Assembly (NCBI GenBank): GCA_027066725.1
Contig: JAMONC010000113.1
Coordinates: 1-13,624, forward strand
Direction: 5' to 3'
From: Desulfobacterales bacterium
GTDB lineage: Bacteria > Desulfobacterota > Dissulfuribacteria > Dissulfuribacterales > JAMONC01
DNA: 13,624 bases
Numbering within the stretch: position 1 is the first letter of the stretch; every line of letters begins with the position of its first letter. Made by a program: the position numbers and the translations under genes. A model generated the notes under the pieces. It saw only the letters and a list, made by a program, of their open reading frames with translations. It did no database searches and was not told the DNA's origin. Shown here piece after piece: positions 1 to 7,884 of the stretch.

Positions 1-481
1 ATGAAGGAAAAGTATTTTGAGCAAAACGATATATATCATACAAATTATGATATGATAACTCATTAAATTGATCAAAAATACTAGTAACGGTTTCAGGAGC
101 TCCAGCAAAAGTAGCACTATAATCTTTATTTATGATTCCACCAACTTGTAAAGAATCTACACTAGTATGGCAATAAAAACAATAATCATCACTTTGAGTA
201 TAAGGATGAAGCGTCTGTAGCGTATTAAAGTTATTTGCAAATAAAGCAAAAGCAGAAGGACTACCGGAGGCAGGCTCAGGTTCTACCCCACCAATACTAG
301 CATGCATCTCATGACAGTGAGCGCAATTACCTTGTGCATAGCCTAAATTAGCTGTTGCAGTTCTATCTACTCCATAGGTATTAGACCCATGTGCAGAATC
401 CAAGTATCCTCCCGCTAATACATACGTAGAAAACAAACATAAAATAACTAAAAGGGTAGCTGTAAGTATGTATCTCAGCAT
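1..481 (-). CDS. Secreted multihaem cytochrome c, N-terminal part (cut by left window edge)
   Basis: The gene starts with ATG at 481 and stays open for 160 codons to the window edge, so its C-terminus is missing. Residues 1-23 form a signal peptide ending V-L-A. Two haem c motifs are visible, CAHCH at about residue 53 and CFYCH at about 101. The first continues as C-H-E-M-H-A-S, the same His spacing as the C-H-T-M-H-N element of the neighbouring nanowire-type cytochromes. The mature N-terminus has a H-G-S-x-x-Y-G-V-D-R segment that I associate, from memory, with secreted multihaem cytochromes of metal-reducing bacteria. It follows the 492-1553 cytochrome by 10 nt and has an extreme G7 Shine-Dalgarno tract 3 nt from the ATG, so it is very likely cotranscribed and well translated. 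A role as another extracellular cytochrome is inferred. Total haem number and filament-forming ability cannot be judged from this fragment. Confidence 0.85.
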   Translation of the reverse strand, partial: MLRYILTATLLVILCLFSTYVLAGGYLDSAHGSNTYGVDRTATANLGYAQGNCAHCHEMHASIGGVEPEPASGSPSAFALFANNFNTLQTLHPYTQSDDYCFYCHTSVDSLQVGGIINKDYSATFAGAPETVTSIFDQFNELSYHNLYDIYRFAQNTFPS

Positions 482-484
482 ATA

Positions 485-491
485 CCCCCCC
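485..491 (-). promoter_or_regulatory. Unusual poly-G ribosome binding site (G7)
   Basis: Seven consecutive G on the minus strand lie between the TAA of the 492-1553 gene and the ATG at 481, with only 3 nt before the start codon. The tract can pair with the CCUCC anti-SD in several registers. Similar but shorter G tracts precede the other two nanowire-type cytochrome starts (G5 at 1559-1563, G6 at 13357-13362). The remaining genes of the run have ordinary GGAGG/AGGT-like sites. Confidence 0.6.
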
Positions 492-1553
492 TTAATTTTT
501 AGCAGTATGACAAACAGCGCAACCATTATATCCACCAGGGCCTGGCCATGCCTTATAATTCCATCTAAGTATTGCAGGATACGGTGACCCATGAGCCCTA
601 TGACAAGATAAGCACATAACAATTGCGTCACCACTTTGGTGATACACAACAGTATTTAAAGTAGTTGAAGTATCAGAAGTTGCCACTGGAGATATAACAC
701 TATAAGGATTGTCTACCCCTGTTCCACCATTATAATACTGATATTCTGTACCATTTTTTACATCATTCATATCAAAATCTGTAGGATGTCTAAGCCATAC
801 TCCATGTGGAATATCCGGGGCTATCTGCCCTGTACCATGATGAAAATATCCATGACACTCTGCACAAAGATGACTTATAGTACCTGAGACATCAGCTTCT
901 GTAGATCTATCTACACCATAATATTTATTATGATGGTATTGATCTGGATGATACTCCCATTTAGGATCTTCCATACCTTGAATCCCAAGCAAAAAACGAT
1001 AACTTTTGGCTACAGTAGAACCATCTTGCCAGCCACTATCTACATGAGCATGATGTGCGCCATATATAGCTTTATATTGATCCTGTATGGACCTATCTCC
1101 ATGACATCCATTTGTTCCTGCACAAGTTAATTCTGTAGAAAGAGGAGATCCTCCCGGAGGTGTAAGTCCTAAGGTTGCATCTGTAGGTGAAATACCCTGT
1201 ACATTATGTCCACACCTGTCATTTCCTCCTCCTGAAGAAGCTACCCAATAAAAATTACCACCTGCAAGAGTATTCCCTGTAGTACCAGTTCCATTTACTC
1301 CATAATTAGGAGGTGAAATACTCAAGACATAAGGAGTATTATTTGTACCATCATTAGTACCTGTATGACATCCAATACATGTATCCTTTAATAGTTCTTC
1401 ATTTGGTCCGTTTTTACTAACTGAAAGTCCATTTTGGCTATTATGCATTGTATGACAATTACTACACTGTCCCGTTACCTTAGCATAACTACATGTAGCA
1501 ATAAACATTACCACCATAAAGAATATATGAATATTACATAGCTTCGTCCGCAT
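492..1553 (-). CDS. OmcS/OmcE-type extracellular nanowire cytochrome, 5 CXXCH plus one CX5CH
   Basis: I place the start at the ATG at 1553 (353 aa). The in-frame codon two positions upstream is GTG and overlaps the G5 Shine-Dalgarno, which sits well for the ATG. A signal peptide ends near C-S-Y-A. In 353-aa numbering the canonical haem motifs are CSNCH (30), CIGCH (59), CAECH (230), CLSCH (314) and CAVCH (345). A sixth candidate, C-A-G-T-N-G-C-H (144), has five residues between the cysteines. Elements I recall from OmcS recur in order: C-H-T-M-H-N, a G-G-N-F-Y-W-V segment followed by G-H-N, L-R-H-P, and C-L-S-C-H-R-A-H near the C-terminus. The family forms extracellular filaments of stacked haems for long-range electron transfer. 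This copy ends the cluster after the NHL gene, 9 nt downstream. It looks more GC-rich than the barrel gene. Filament formation is inferred from family resemblance. Confidence 0.85.
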   Translation of the reverse strand: MRTKLCNIHIFFMVVMFIATCSYAKVTGQCSNCHTMHNSQNGLSVSKNGPNEELLKDTCIGCHTGTNDGTNNTPYVLSISPPNYGVNGTGTTGNTLAGGNFYWVASSGGGNDRCGHNVQGISPTDATLGLTPPGGSPLSTELTCAGTNGCHGDRSIQDQYKAIYGAHHAHVDSGWQDGSTVAKSYRFLLGIQGMEDPKWEYHPDQYHHNKYYGVDRSTEADVSGTISHLCAECHGYFHHGTGQIAPDIPHGVWLRHPTDFDMNDVKNGTEYQYYNGGTGVDNPYSVISPVATSDTSTTLNTVVYHQSGDAIVMCLSCHRAHGSPYPAILRWNYKAWPGPGGYNGCAVCHTAKN

Positions 1554-1562
1554 ATTCACCCC

Positions 1563-2447
1563 CTAGCGGCCGAATATCTCGACTCTACCATTACCTTCTT
1601 CGACAATACAAAGACGACCCCATGGATCAAAGTCTATCTCAGAAGGATAATAAATTTTACCACGATCCTGACCTAAGTTTAAAAAACTATATCTATATTC
1701 CCCACTACCATCAAAAACAAATATACAATTTTTATGCCTGTCAGCAACATAAATCATACCTGTGGGACCAATAGCTAAAGAATAAGGAAATTCCATTTTT
1801 TTAGAAAGATGTATCACTTTTATCAAGTCCCCATTAAGATTAAATCTATATATGCTCTGATCTTCCATTGCTAAAGCCCATAAAGCACCTCTCATTACTT
1901 TAAAATCAATAAAGCCTAAACTAGAATTAGGGGCTTTAAAACAATGTAATAATTTTAATTCCTTACTAAAAGCGTATATATTCCCAGTCATTTTGTCCAA
2001 TAAATAAATAATACCGTTATATTCATGCATTCTATCAGGGAACAACTCCATAGAATGAAACTTTAAGTGGAATACGTTTATTGCCTTTGTCTTTAAATTT
2101 ATTTTCACTAAAGCATTCTTACCTCTTTCAACTATCCATAAAATACTATTGCTATCATGAATCATTGCCATTGGAAGCTTCAATTTTTGATTAGCACTAA
2201 ATGCATGTAAAAATTTTCCTTTTTTAGAAAAAGATAATAATCTATTGTTATAAGTATCTACTACATAATATCGGCTTGTTGCTTTATCTACATAAAGAGA
2301 GTAAGGCATATCCATTGATTTTCTTGAAGCGTCTCCTCTTAATGTTAATATCCAGTGCCAAGGGGTATTTTGAGCATAACAGGAAATAGTCCTTAATATT
2401 ATATAACATATACAAACAATCACACATTTCCATTTAATATTCTTCAT
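1563..2447 (-). CDS. Secreted NHL-repeat beta-propeller protein
   Basis: The start chosen is the ATG at 2447 (294 aa). It has a GAGGTAGG site 5 nt upstream and is followed directly by a Lys-rich, hydrophobic signal peptide ending near C-Y-A-Q. The longer reading from 2501 would add 18 residues inside the upstream gene and bury the signal. The mature part has about six blades of the NHL/YVTN type (roughly residues 49-82, 92-124, 138-172, 179-214, 220-255, 267-294). Their signatures are P-Y-S-L, Y-V-V-D-T-Y-N-N-R and I-Y-V-A-D-R-H-K-N, ending in a G-R-V-E-I-F strand that may close the ring. It begins 10 nt after the 16-haem gene stop and precedes the nanowire cytochrome. From memory, NHL proteins neighbour OmcS-type genes in Geobacter. 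A periplasmic or extracellular scaffolding or assembly role is inferred; there is no catalytic signature. Confidence 0.8.
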   Translation of the reverse strand: MKNIKWKCVIVCICYIILRTISCYAQNTPWHWILTLRGDASRKSMDMPYSLYVDKATSRYYVVDTYNNRLLSFSKKGKFLHAFSANQKLKLPMAMIHDSNSILWIVERGKNALVKINLKTKAINVFHLKFHSMELFPDRMHEYNGIIYLLDKMTGNIYAFSKELKLLHCFKAPNSSLGFIDFKVMRGALWALAMEDQSIYRFNLNGDLIKVIHLSKKMEFPYSLAIGPTGMIYVADRHKNCIFVFDGSGEYRYSFLNLGQDRGKIYYPSEIDFDPWGRLCIVEEGNGRVEIFGR

Positions 2448-2457
2448 AATACCTACC

Positions 2458-3669
2458 TCAATAATTTCTATGACACTGAATACATAAGTCTTCTTTGCCA
2501 CTAAGTTTTAGTTCGTATTTATAATTAGTTCCCATAGGATGATGACATGTTACACATGTCATCTCTTGGCCTGTTCGGGGATCCCTTGCCTGCGCTCCAA
2601 TTGGATGAGTAAACTTGCCTTGGGTTTCATGACATCTTGTACATACCTTATTACCATCTTCTTTTAACATAGCTAATCTAGAGGAACCGTGTACTTGATG
2701 ACACTCAGCACAGTTTGATATATTAGGATGAACATATAAGCTATCTTGATTTCGTTCATATGTATCTTCATGACACTTTCTACAAAGAAGAACTTGAGGT
2801 GCTCTCAAAAGAAACTTTGAGTCTCCAGCATGCGGACTATGACATATTATACAACCATTACCATGAGCACCTAATAAATGATTATGTATTGACAGAAGCT
2901 TTTTTGAAATATCTTTATGACATCTTAAACAGTCTTCAGCTGTAACTTTACCCTTTTTATGACAAATGGAACAATTTTCTTTATAAGGTTTATGTAAATA
3001 TTTTCTCATCATATATTTGTTATTACTTCCATGTGGACTATGACAACTTAAACAATCACCTATATTATTACATGGAAAACCTTTATGGACTTTTAACATC
3101 TTAATCTTTTTATGACAAGAAAAGCAAATATCATCAGCAGTTGCTTTTAATAATAGACTATTGTTAGCATGATGTGGATCATGACATGCTATACAATTAC
3201 CATTTCTAAATGGAGGATGAATATATGCAAAGTGTCTAATAAGCTTTTTATGACACTTAAAACATCTATTAGATAATTTCCCATTTATAAGATAGGAAAA
3301 ATTGGAACTATGAGGATTATGACATGTAAGACATTGCCCCTTCCGTACAGGTTCATGTTCTATACCATTAGCAAATATTTGCTTTTCTTTTTTGTGACAA
3401 CTATAACAAAGTTCTGCCTCCTTATATCTTAATAGTCCTTTATATTTTGAACAGTGAGGATTATGACAAACTACACACTCACCTTTTGCTACTGGAGGAT
3501 GAATTACTTTACCAGCAAATTGAGACTTTTTATGACATTTAAAACAAATATTCTTTGAATAAGAAAAACTGTTATAAGAATATAATATAACAACAACACA
3601 AGTTATTATACTAAGTATAATTTTTATTATATGTTTATTTCTTGATATTGGATCCATACAATCAGCCAT
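2458..3669 (-). CDS. 16-haem c-type cytochrome (doubled CXXCH type), membrane-anchored or secreted
   Basis: The product has 403 residues. The ATG overlaps the upstream TAA by one base (TAATG) and has GGAGGG 7 nt before it, which indicates translational coupling. A hydrophobic segment at about residues 14-32 is a signal peptide or uncleaved anchor; no good lipobox is seen. Sixteen CXXCH motifs run from CFKCH (42) to CIQCH (396). They alternate between C-x-x-C-H-K types and C-x-x-C-H-N/D/S-P-H types, with H-P-P or H-x-P segments between them that probably supply distal His ligands. This is the doubled-CXXCH pattern, at about one haem per 22-25 residues after the signal. Such proteins act as periplasmic or outer-membrane electron wires. 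With the 26-haem lipoprotein just upstream it would form part of a trans-envelope conduit (inference). The last repeats (H-H-P-M-G near 376) diverge slightly. Confidence 0.88.
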   Translation of the reverse strand: MADCMDPISRNKHIIKIILSIITCVVVILYSYNSFSYSKNICFKCHKKSQFAGKVIHPPVAKGECVVCHNPHCSKYKGLLRYKEAELCYSCHKKEKQIFANGIEHEPVRKGQCLTCHNPHSSNFSYLINGKLSNRCFKCHKKLIRHFAYIHPPFRNGNCIACHDPHHANNSLLLKATADDICFSCHKKIKMLKVHKGFPCNNIGDCLSCHSPHGSNNKYMMRKYLHKPYKENCSICHKKGKVTAEDCLRCHKDISKKLLSIHNHLLGAHGNGCIICHSPHAGDSKFLLRAPQVLLCRKCHEDTYERNQDSLYVHPNISNCAECHQVHGSSRLAMLKEDGNKVCTRCHETQGKFTHPIGAQARDPRTGQEMTCVTCHHPMGTNYKYELKLSGKEDLCIQCHRNY

Positions 3670-5636
3670 TAGCTAGCCCTCCGAGGATGGCACAAGATAC
3701 ACTTACCGTTTTTAAATGGACTATGTTTATATTGATATAATAAATCCTTCTCTAGCGCTCCATGAGGATCATGACAATCAAGGCAGGAATTAGATTTGGG
3801 TTTTATACCATAATGTGCTTTGATAAAAGATGCACTATTTTCATTATGACATTTTGTACATAATGTTCCTAAAGCTGTTTTTGTCAAATGAGGATATAAA
3901 GAACCATGAGGAGAATGACAAGTAGTACATTTGTCTTTTGCAGGTTTATGGGCAACGCCTTTTGTCCAATATTTAGAGATATCAGAATGACATCTTAAAC
4001 ACAGAGCTGGCTGAGCACTCAATAGATAAAATTTATGTGGTGAACCATGTGCACTATGGCACACAATACAGTCCAATCTTGCAGCAGGCTCATGGACATA
4101 GCGCTTTTTTAGGTCAGATTTAATGCTACCATGACATCCTAGGCAAATCTGACCAGGTTCTTGCTTCATATGAAATTCATACATACCAGCATGGGGATTA
4201 TGACAATCTATACACTTACCTTCAGCAAATGGCATATGAAGTTTTTCTCCACTTCGAACATTTTTTAAATTTTTATGACAACTATAACATAGCGCTCCTC
4301 TAGTCACTGGCTTGAGTAATAATTTAGGGATTTCAGATTGATGTGGATTATGACAATCGCTACATTTGCCTTTAGCAAAGGGAGTATGAAGACTATATTC
4401 TCCTCTTTCTAATTTTATATTTTTATGACAAGAGAAACAAAGCTTTGCCTCGTTAGTCTTTAATAAGTTAGAAAACTTAGATTGATGTGGATCATGACAA
4501 TAAAGACACTGCTTTTTTTGTACTGGTGGATGCACAAACATTTCAGAAATAAAATCTTTACTTTTATGACAAGAGAAACAAAGCTTTTTAGGAGGAAGTT
4601 TTAATAAATTAGGCAAATTGGATCTATGTCCTCTATGGCAAGCTAAACAATCTCCATGTTTAACAGGAGGATGGATGCTTATCCACCTATTTTGTTTAGA
4701 TGAAATGCCCTTATTGTGACATGTTAGACATAACTTATTAGGAGCTTTGGAAAGCATAAATTTATAACTGCTTGCGTGAACAGAGTGACATGAACAACAT
4801 TTATCTTTTAAAAACGGCTTATGTGCACCTGAAATATTATTCAGTCCTGTTTTATAATGGCAATTAAAACAAAGTCTATTTTTAGGTTTTAATAATAAAA
4901 ATTTACCATTCGGAGTTAACTTATGACATTTTAAACATTGTCCTGTTTTAACAGGAGGATGAATTGTCGCTTTTAATAAAGCCTTTGAGTTAGAACTATG
5001 AGGATTATGACATAATATACAACCAGATTTTACAGGTAATCCAAAATGCTCTTTTTTTAATCCATTATCCCCTAGCTTATGACATTTAATACAAAGCTTA
5101 TTAGGTTCATTTTTTAGTAAATATGGATAATTGGAGGAATGAGGAACATGGCAAGTATTGCATCCAGTTAATACTGGTGGATGTACGTACTTTTTGTGAA
5201 AAGGTTTAGGATCATGGCAAATAAAACATTGAACTTTCAAAGGCTTTTTTAGAAGATATTTATACTTACTATTATGAGGATCATGACACGTTGTACATCG
5301 CTTAGTTTTTAATGGTTTATGAATATATTTTTTATTATATATATTAGATAATTTCTTATGACATTGGAAACAAAGATCTGGTTGTGGTTGACTTAAATAT
5401 ATCCCCCCAATAATACCATGTGGTAAATGACAAGCTTCACAGTTGTTTTCTTGTACAGGTTTATGGATATAACCTACATGAAATTTTTTTGCCATCTTAG
5501 GATGACACTGAATACAAGTCTTACGGTGGGGCTTTCTAGTACCAATGGATATACATGAAGCTAATGTTAAAATTAATAGTACACAAATAAAGTGGTAGTA
5601 TTTATTATTAGCTTGTAGCCTTATTATTTTTTTCAT
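3669..5636 (-). CDS. 26-haem c-type cytochrome lipoprotein (doubled CXXCH repeats)
   Basis: The product has 655 residues. A type II signal peptide ends in L-A-S-C (lipid Cys 28), so it should be a lipoprotein, probably of the outer membrane. I count 26 CXXCH motifs, from CIQCH (41) to CILCH (646). They alternate in a repeat of about 45-50 residues: H-x-P-V-x-x-x-x-C-x-x-C-H-x-P-H-x-S, then L-L-K, then L-C-x-x-C-H-K. Almost the whole mature protein is haem repeat, at about 24 residues per haem, with no other domain. The start has an AGGGAG site 6 nt upstream and overlaps the PPIase gene by 29 nt. Its haem number suggests an elongated wire spanning periplasm to cell surface (inference). It could sit on either face of the outer membrane. 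Two repeat units share an exact 26-nt stretch, a sign of expansion by duplication. Confidence 0.9.
   Translation of the reverse strand: MKKIIRLQANNKYYHFICVLLILTLASCISIGTRKPHRKTCIQCHPKMAKKFHVGYIHKPVQENNCEACHLPHGIIGGIYLSQPQPDLCFQCHKKLSNIYNKKYIHKPLKTKRCTTCHDPHNSKYKYLLKKPLKVQCFICHDPKPFHKKYVHPPVLTGCNTCHVPHSSNYPYLLKNEPNKLCIKCHKLGDNGLKKEHFGLPVKSGCILCHNPHSSNSKALLKATIHPPVKTGQCLKCHKLTPNGKFLLLKPKNRLCFNCHYKTGLNNISGAHKPFLKDKCCSCHSVHASSYKFMLSKAPNKLCLTCHNKGISSKQNRWISIHPPVKHGDCLACHRGHRSNLPNLLKLPPKKLCFSCHKSKDFISEMFVHPPVQKKQCLYCHDPHQSKFSNLLKTNEAKLCFSCHKNIKLERGEYSLHTPFAKGKCSDCHNPHQSEIPKLLLKPVTRGALCYSCHKNLKNVRSGEKLHMPFAEGKCIDCHNPHAGMYEFHMKQEPGQICLGCHGSIKSDLKKRYVHEPAARLDCIVCHSAHGSPHKFYLLSAQPALCLRCHSDISKYWTKGVAHKPAKDKCTTCHSPHGSLYPHLTKTALGTLCTKCHNENSASFIKAHYGIKPKSNSCLDCHDPHGALEKDLLYQYKHSPFKNGKCILCHPRRAS
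4421..4587 (-). repeat. 26-bp direct repeat marking duplicated haem units
   Basis: The 26 nt at 4421-4446 recur exactly at 4562-4587, offset by 141 bp (47 codons). Each copy encodes the same K-L-C-F-S-C-H-K segment of the 26-haem cytochrome. Identity at third codon positions suggests a recent tandem duplication or gene conversion of a two-haem unit, although the DNA between the copies has diverged. Confidence 0.7.
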
Positions 5637-7287
5637 GCTTGCTCCCTATCTCTAATACAAGCTCTTTCCAGACCTTGGGATATACCACTATAGTCGATTT
5701 ACTGCGTAACAATTTAATATAGTTAGATTTTACTTCTTTGAATTTCTGCTCCCAAAGCCTTTGATAAATTTGTTCTTTAATCTTATCTGTTAAGGGAACA
5801 GGATGTGGTGGAATTACTTTTATAAGTTTTACAATCATCCAATGCTTACGAATATAAACAGGCTTACTTACCTCTCCTATAGCTAAAGATTTCACTAGCT
5901 TTCTCATTTTAGGTACAAGATGATTTATTGGAAAAGTTCTCACTTTTACTCCATGAGGATAAAACTGCTTAGCAACATCAAAAAAGTCTTCTCCGGTACA
6001 TATTTTATTCCATATTTTATTAGCTAACTTTTCTGTCTCTGGCATCAAAACAGCTATACTTACAGATTCTGGCATTGTATATTGTTTTATATGAGCCTTA
6101 TAAAAATTTTCTATATCTTTATCCGTAATTTTAATTTTTGGATAAAGGACTTTATATTCTAATTCTTTAATAAGTCTATTTTGACAATAAAAACGGTAAA
6201 TCCATTTTAATGGAGGACGCTTTTCATAATGTTGATCAAGAGCATACCACATTGTTAGGGTCTGTCCTAACATGTCATTTAATATTCTTAACTTCATATG
6301 TTCTAATCCTTCTTTTCCTAAATGAAGGCTTTCTCTATAAGTAATTTCTTTTTTTAATAGATCGACAAACGTCTTAACAGTTACTTTACCTCTAGAAGTA
6401 GAAACTAAAGTAGCATTTAAAATCTTAGGTGGCATCTTCCCTAGATTAATGACCTCAAGTAGCTTCCAATCTACTTTAACTTTATAATGTTTCTTTAATT
6501 TATTTATAAGTTCATTAGTCAAAATATCTTCTTGACGTTTCCTCATCTCAAATCTAATTCTTGCCTTTAACGCTTTAAAATCCTTATCATTAGGTCCTTT
6601 TTTCTGTAAAAGTTTTATTATTATGAAACCGTTACCCATAGGTATTGGTGGACCAATCTCTCCTACCTTAAGACGCTCAACAACTTTCTTCCAACTTTTA
6701 GGACAACTTATAGGCCGTACCCAACCTTCCTTATATTCAAATTCTAACCCAATATTTTTAGATTTCTTTGCCAGAGAGGAAAATTTTAATTTACCTGAAA
6801 GTAAAGCCTTGTAAGCTGATTGAGCATCTTTTTTATTCTTAAAAAAGGCTATAGCTATATTCCATAGTGGGCAATAATGGGTCAAATACTCCCTTTTTAC
6901 TTGTTCATCAGTAATATGGATTTTAGAATCAACAGCATAATATTTTAGGGCTAAGAGAGAACGAACTTTTAAAAATACTAATACCTTATGTCTATATTCT
7001 GGAGACCTATATAACTCCATTCTTTGAGCTTCTTGAACTAAAAGGAACCAATTAATAAAAGGATCCGGAGTTTTTGGAAACGGAGTATTAGGATCACGCC
7101 AATTATCCCACCAGTGTTTAAAATCTAAGGTAGTGTAAGATATACCATTTATCCTTACCAATACTTTAGCATTATTACCTTTGTGATGAAATTCCCAGGG
7201 CCAATTCCATGCTAAAAGATTTGGAGTGAGTATGACTAGTCCCAGTTGCAAAAATAATAATAGCTTAATTAATCTTTTAATATACAT
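5608..7287 (-). CDS. Periplasmic SurA/PpiC-type peptidyl-prolyl isomerase with two parvulin-like domains
   Basis: The product has 559 residues with an N-terminal signal peptide ending near L-L-A (26). A chaperone-like N-terminal helical region follows (about 40-135, with Y-T-T-L-D-F at 51-56). A first parvulin-like domain covers about 138-230 (F-S-S-L-A-K-K-S, E-G-W-V, V-G-E-I-G-P-P-I, G-F-I-I-I-K-L). After a helical linker a second, more degenerate one covers about 403-492 (E-D-F-F-D-V-A-K, I-G-E-V-S-K-P-V, W-M-I-V-K-L). SurA-like proteins chaperone outer-membrane proteins and isomerise prolyl bonds. Its position between the CsgG-like genes and the 26-haem gene suggests a dedicated foldase for the barrel or the Pro-rich cytochromes (inference). 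It overlaps the upstream gene by 19 nt and the downstream gene by 29 nt. The second domain departs from the usual core and may bind rather than catalyse. Confidence 0.8.
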   Translation of the reverse strand: MYIKRLIKLLLFLQLGLVILTPNLLAWNWPWEFHHKGNNAKVLVRINGISYTTLDFKHWWDNWRDPNTPFPKTPDPFINWFLLVQEAQRMELYRSPEYRHKVLVFLKVRSLLALKYYAVDSKIHITDEQVKREYLTHYCPLWNIAIAFFKNKKDAQSAYKALLSGKLKFSSLAKKSKNIGLEFEYKEGWVRPISCPKSWKKVVERLKVGEIGPPIPMGNGFIIIKLLQKKGPNDKDFKALKARIRFEMRKRQEDILTNELINKLKKHYKVKVDWKLLEVINLGKMPPKILNATLVSTSRGKVTVKTFVDLLKKEITYRESLHLGKEGLEHMKLRILNDMLGQTLTMWYALDQHYEKRPPLKWIYRFYCQNRLIKELEYKVLYPKIKITDKDIENFYKAHIKQYTMPESVSIAVLMPETEKLANKIWNKICTGEDFFDVAKQFYPHGVKVRTFPINHLVPKMRKLVKSLAIGEVSKPVYIRKHWMIVKLIKVIPPHPVPLTDKIKEQIYQRLWEQKFKEVKSNYIKLLRSKSTIVVYPKVWKELVLEIGSKHEKNNKATS

Positions 7288-7883
7288 TCATTTAGATCCC
7301 TTTCCCATTTCTCTATAATTTCATGCGACATAACCGCTGCTAATTTTGTCACTGTATCGATCATACCAAAATGCATTATTTTTCTATATGCTTCTCCTTC
7401 TCTATAATGATGAGTAACCAATATTAACTTACCAGTTTTGCCATTTATAATCTGTAGGGATACAGAAATAATGGGATCAATTTCACCTTGTCTTGTTCTT
7501 TTTTCCTCCATTTTTAATACTTTACCCAATATCAAATAACTTACATGTAATCTACTTGCGATAATCCGTAGTTGTTGAATATTGGGTTGTTGCCCAGGGA
7601 ATATCTCTAACTGTCTATAAATAGACCTTACATCTCCTTCTGGAACTACTTTAACCCAATTAGAACTAATCAATTGAGCACTAAATACCTTATAGAATAT
7701 GTCCCCCCCTTGTGAAAACTTTGTATCATTTTTAAACGGAAGAACTGCTATACGCTGTATAGAATTACTAGGACAATTAAGCAGTTGTACATTAGGAAAG
7801 GTTGATATACTACAACCATTTACAATCAATAAAAATATTAATAATGTTAGATAATAATATAACTTCTTCATTTTCCCTTTCAT
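7269..7883 (-). CDS. Lipoprotein with CsgG/LpoB/TolB-N-like domain (I)
   Basis: The product has 204 residues. A lipobox V-N-G-C (lipid Cys 24) follows a strongly hydrophobic stretch, so this is a lipoprotein. The mature part opens with I-Q-R-I-A-V-L-P-F-K-N-D-T (about 42-54), the strand signature of the CsgG/LpoB/TolB-N fold. Further family-like elements follow: V-V-P-E-G-D-V, a helix at L-R-I-I-A-S-R-L, Y-L-I-L-G-K-V, and S-V-S-L-Q-I-I-N-G-K-T-G-K-L-I. The first ATG lies 1 nt after the upstream stop (TGATATG) and lacks a clear SD. The ATG at 7871 (M5) follows AAAGGG closely and is a possible alternative; either keeps the signal. Members of this fold act in outer-membrane secretion (CsgG) or as lipoprotein activators (LpoB). 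The exact family and role here are not recognised. Confidence 0.75.
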   Translation of the reverse strand: MKGKMKKLYYYLTLLIFLLIVNGCSISTFPNVQLLNCPSNSIQRIAVLPFKNDTKFSQGGDIFYKVFSAQLISSNWVKVVPEGDVRSIYRQLEIFPGQQPNIQQLRIIASRLHVSYLILGKVLKMEEKRTRQGEIDPIISVSLQIINGKTGKLILVTHHYREGEAYRKIMHFGMIDTVTKLAAVMSHEIIEKWERDLNECILKD

Positions 7884-7884
7884 A

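Noticed and set aside
930..1130. Plus-strand open frame of 66 codons
   Set aside because: It lies antisense inside a clear cytochrome gene, has no SD and no recognisable protein features.
1554..1559. GTG start two codons upstream of ATG 1553
   Set aside because: The GTG overlaps the G5 Shine-Dalgarno sequence; the ATG has proper spacing.
2448..2501. 18-residue N-terminal extension of the NHL protein
   Set aside because: It lies within the upstream cytochrome gene, has no SD and would precede an otherwise normal signal peptide.
2760..2945. Plus-strand open frame of 61 codons
   Set aside because: It is antisense to the 16-haem gene and is a by-product of its repeated codons.
2458..5636. Short near-identical words (tatgaca/atgacat) at regular 65-80 bp intervals, resembling a CRISPR-like array
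   Set aside because: They are the complements of codons for CXXCH haem motifs in two long open frames; spacing and sequence follow the protein repeat.
6623..6814. Plus-strand open frame of 63 codons
   Set aside because: It is antisense to the PPIase gene, with no SD and no domain.
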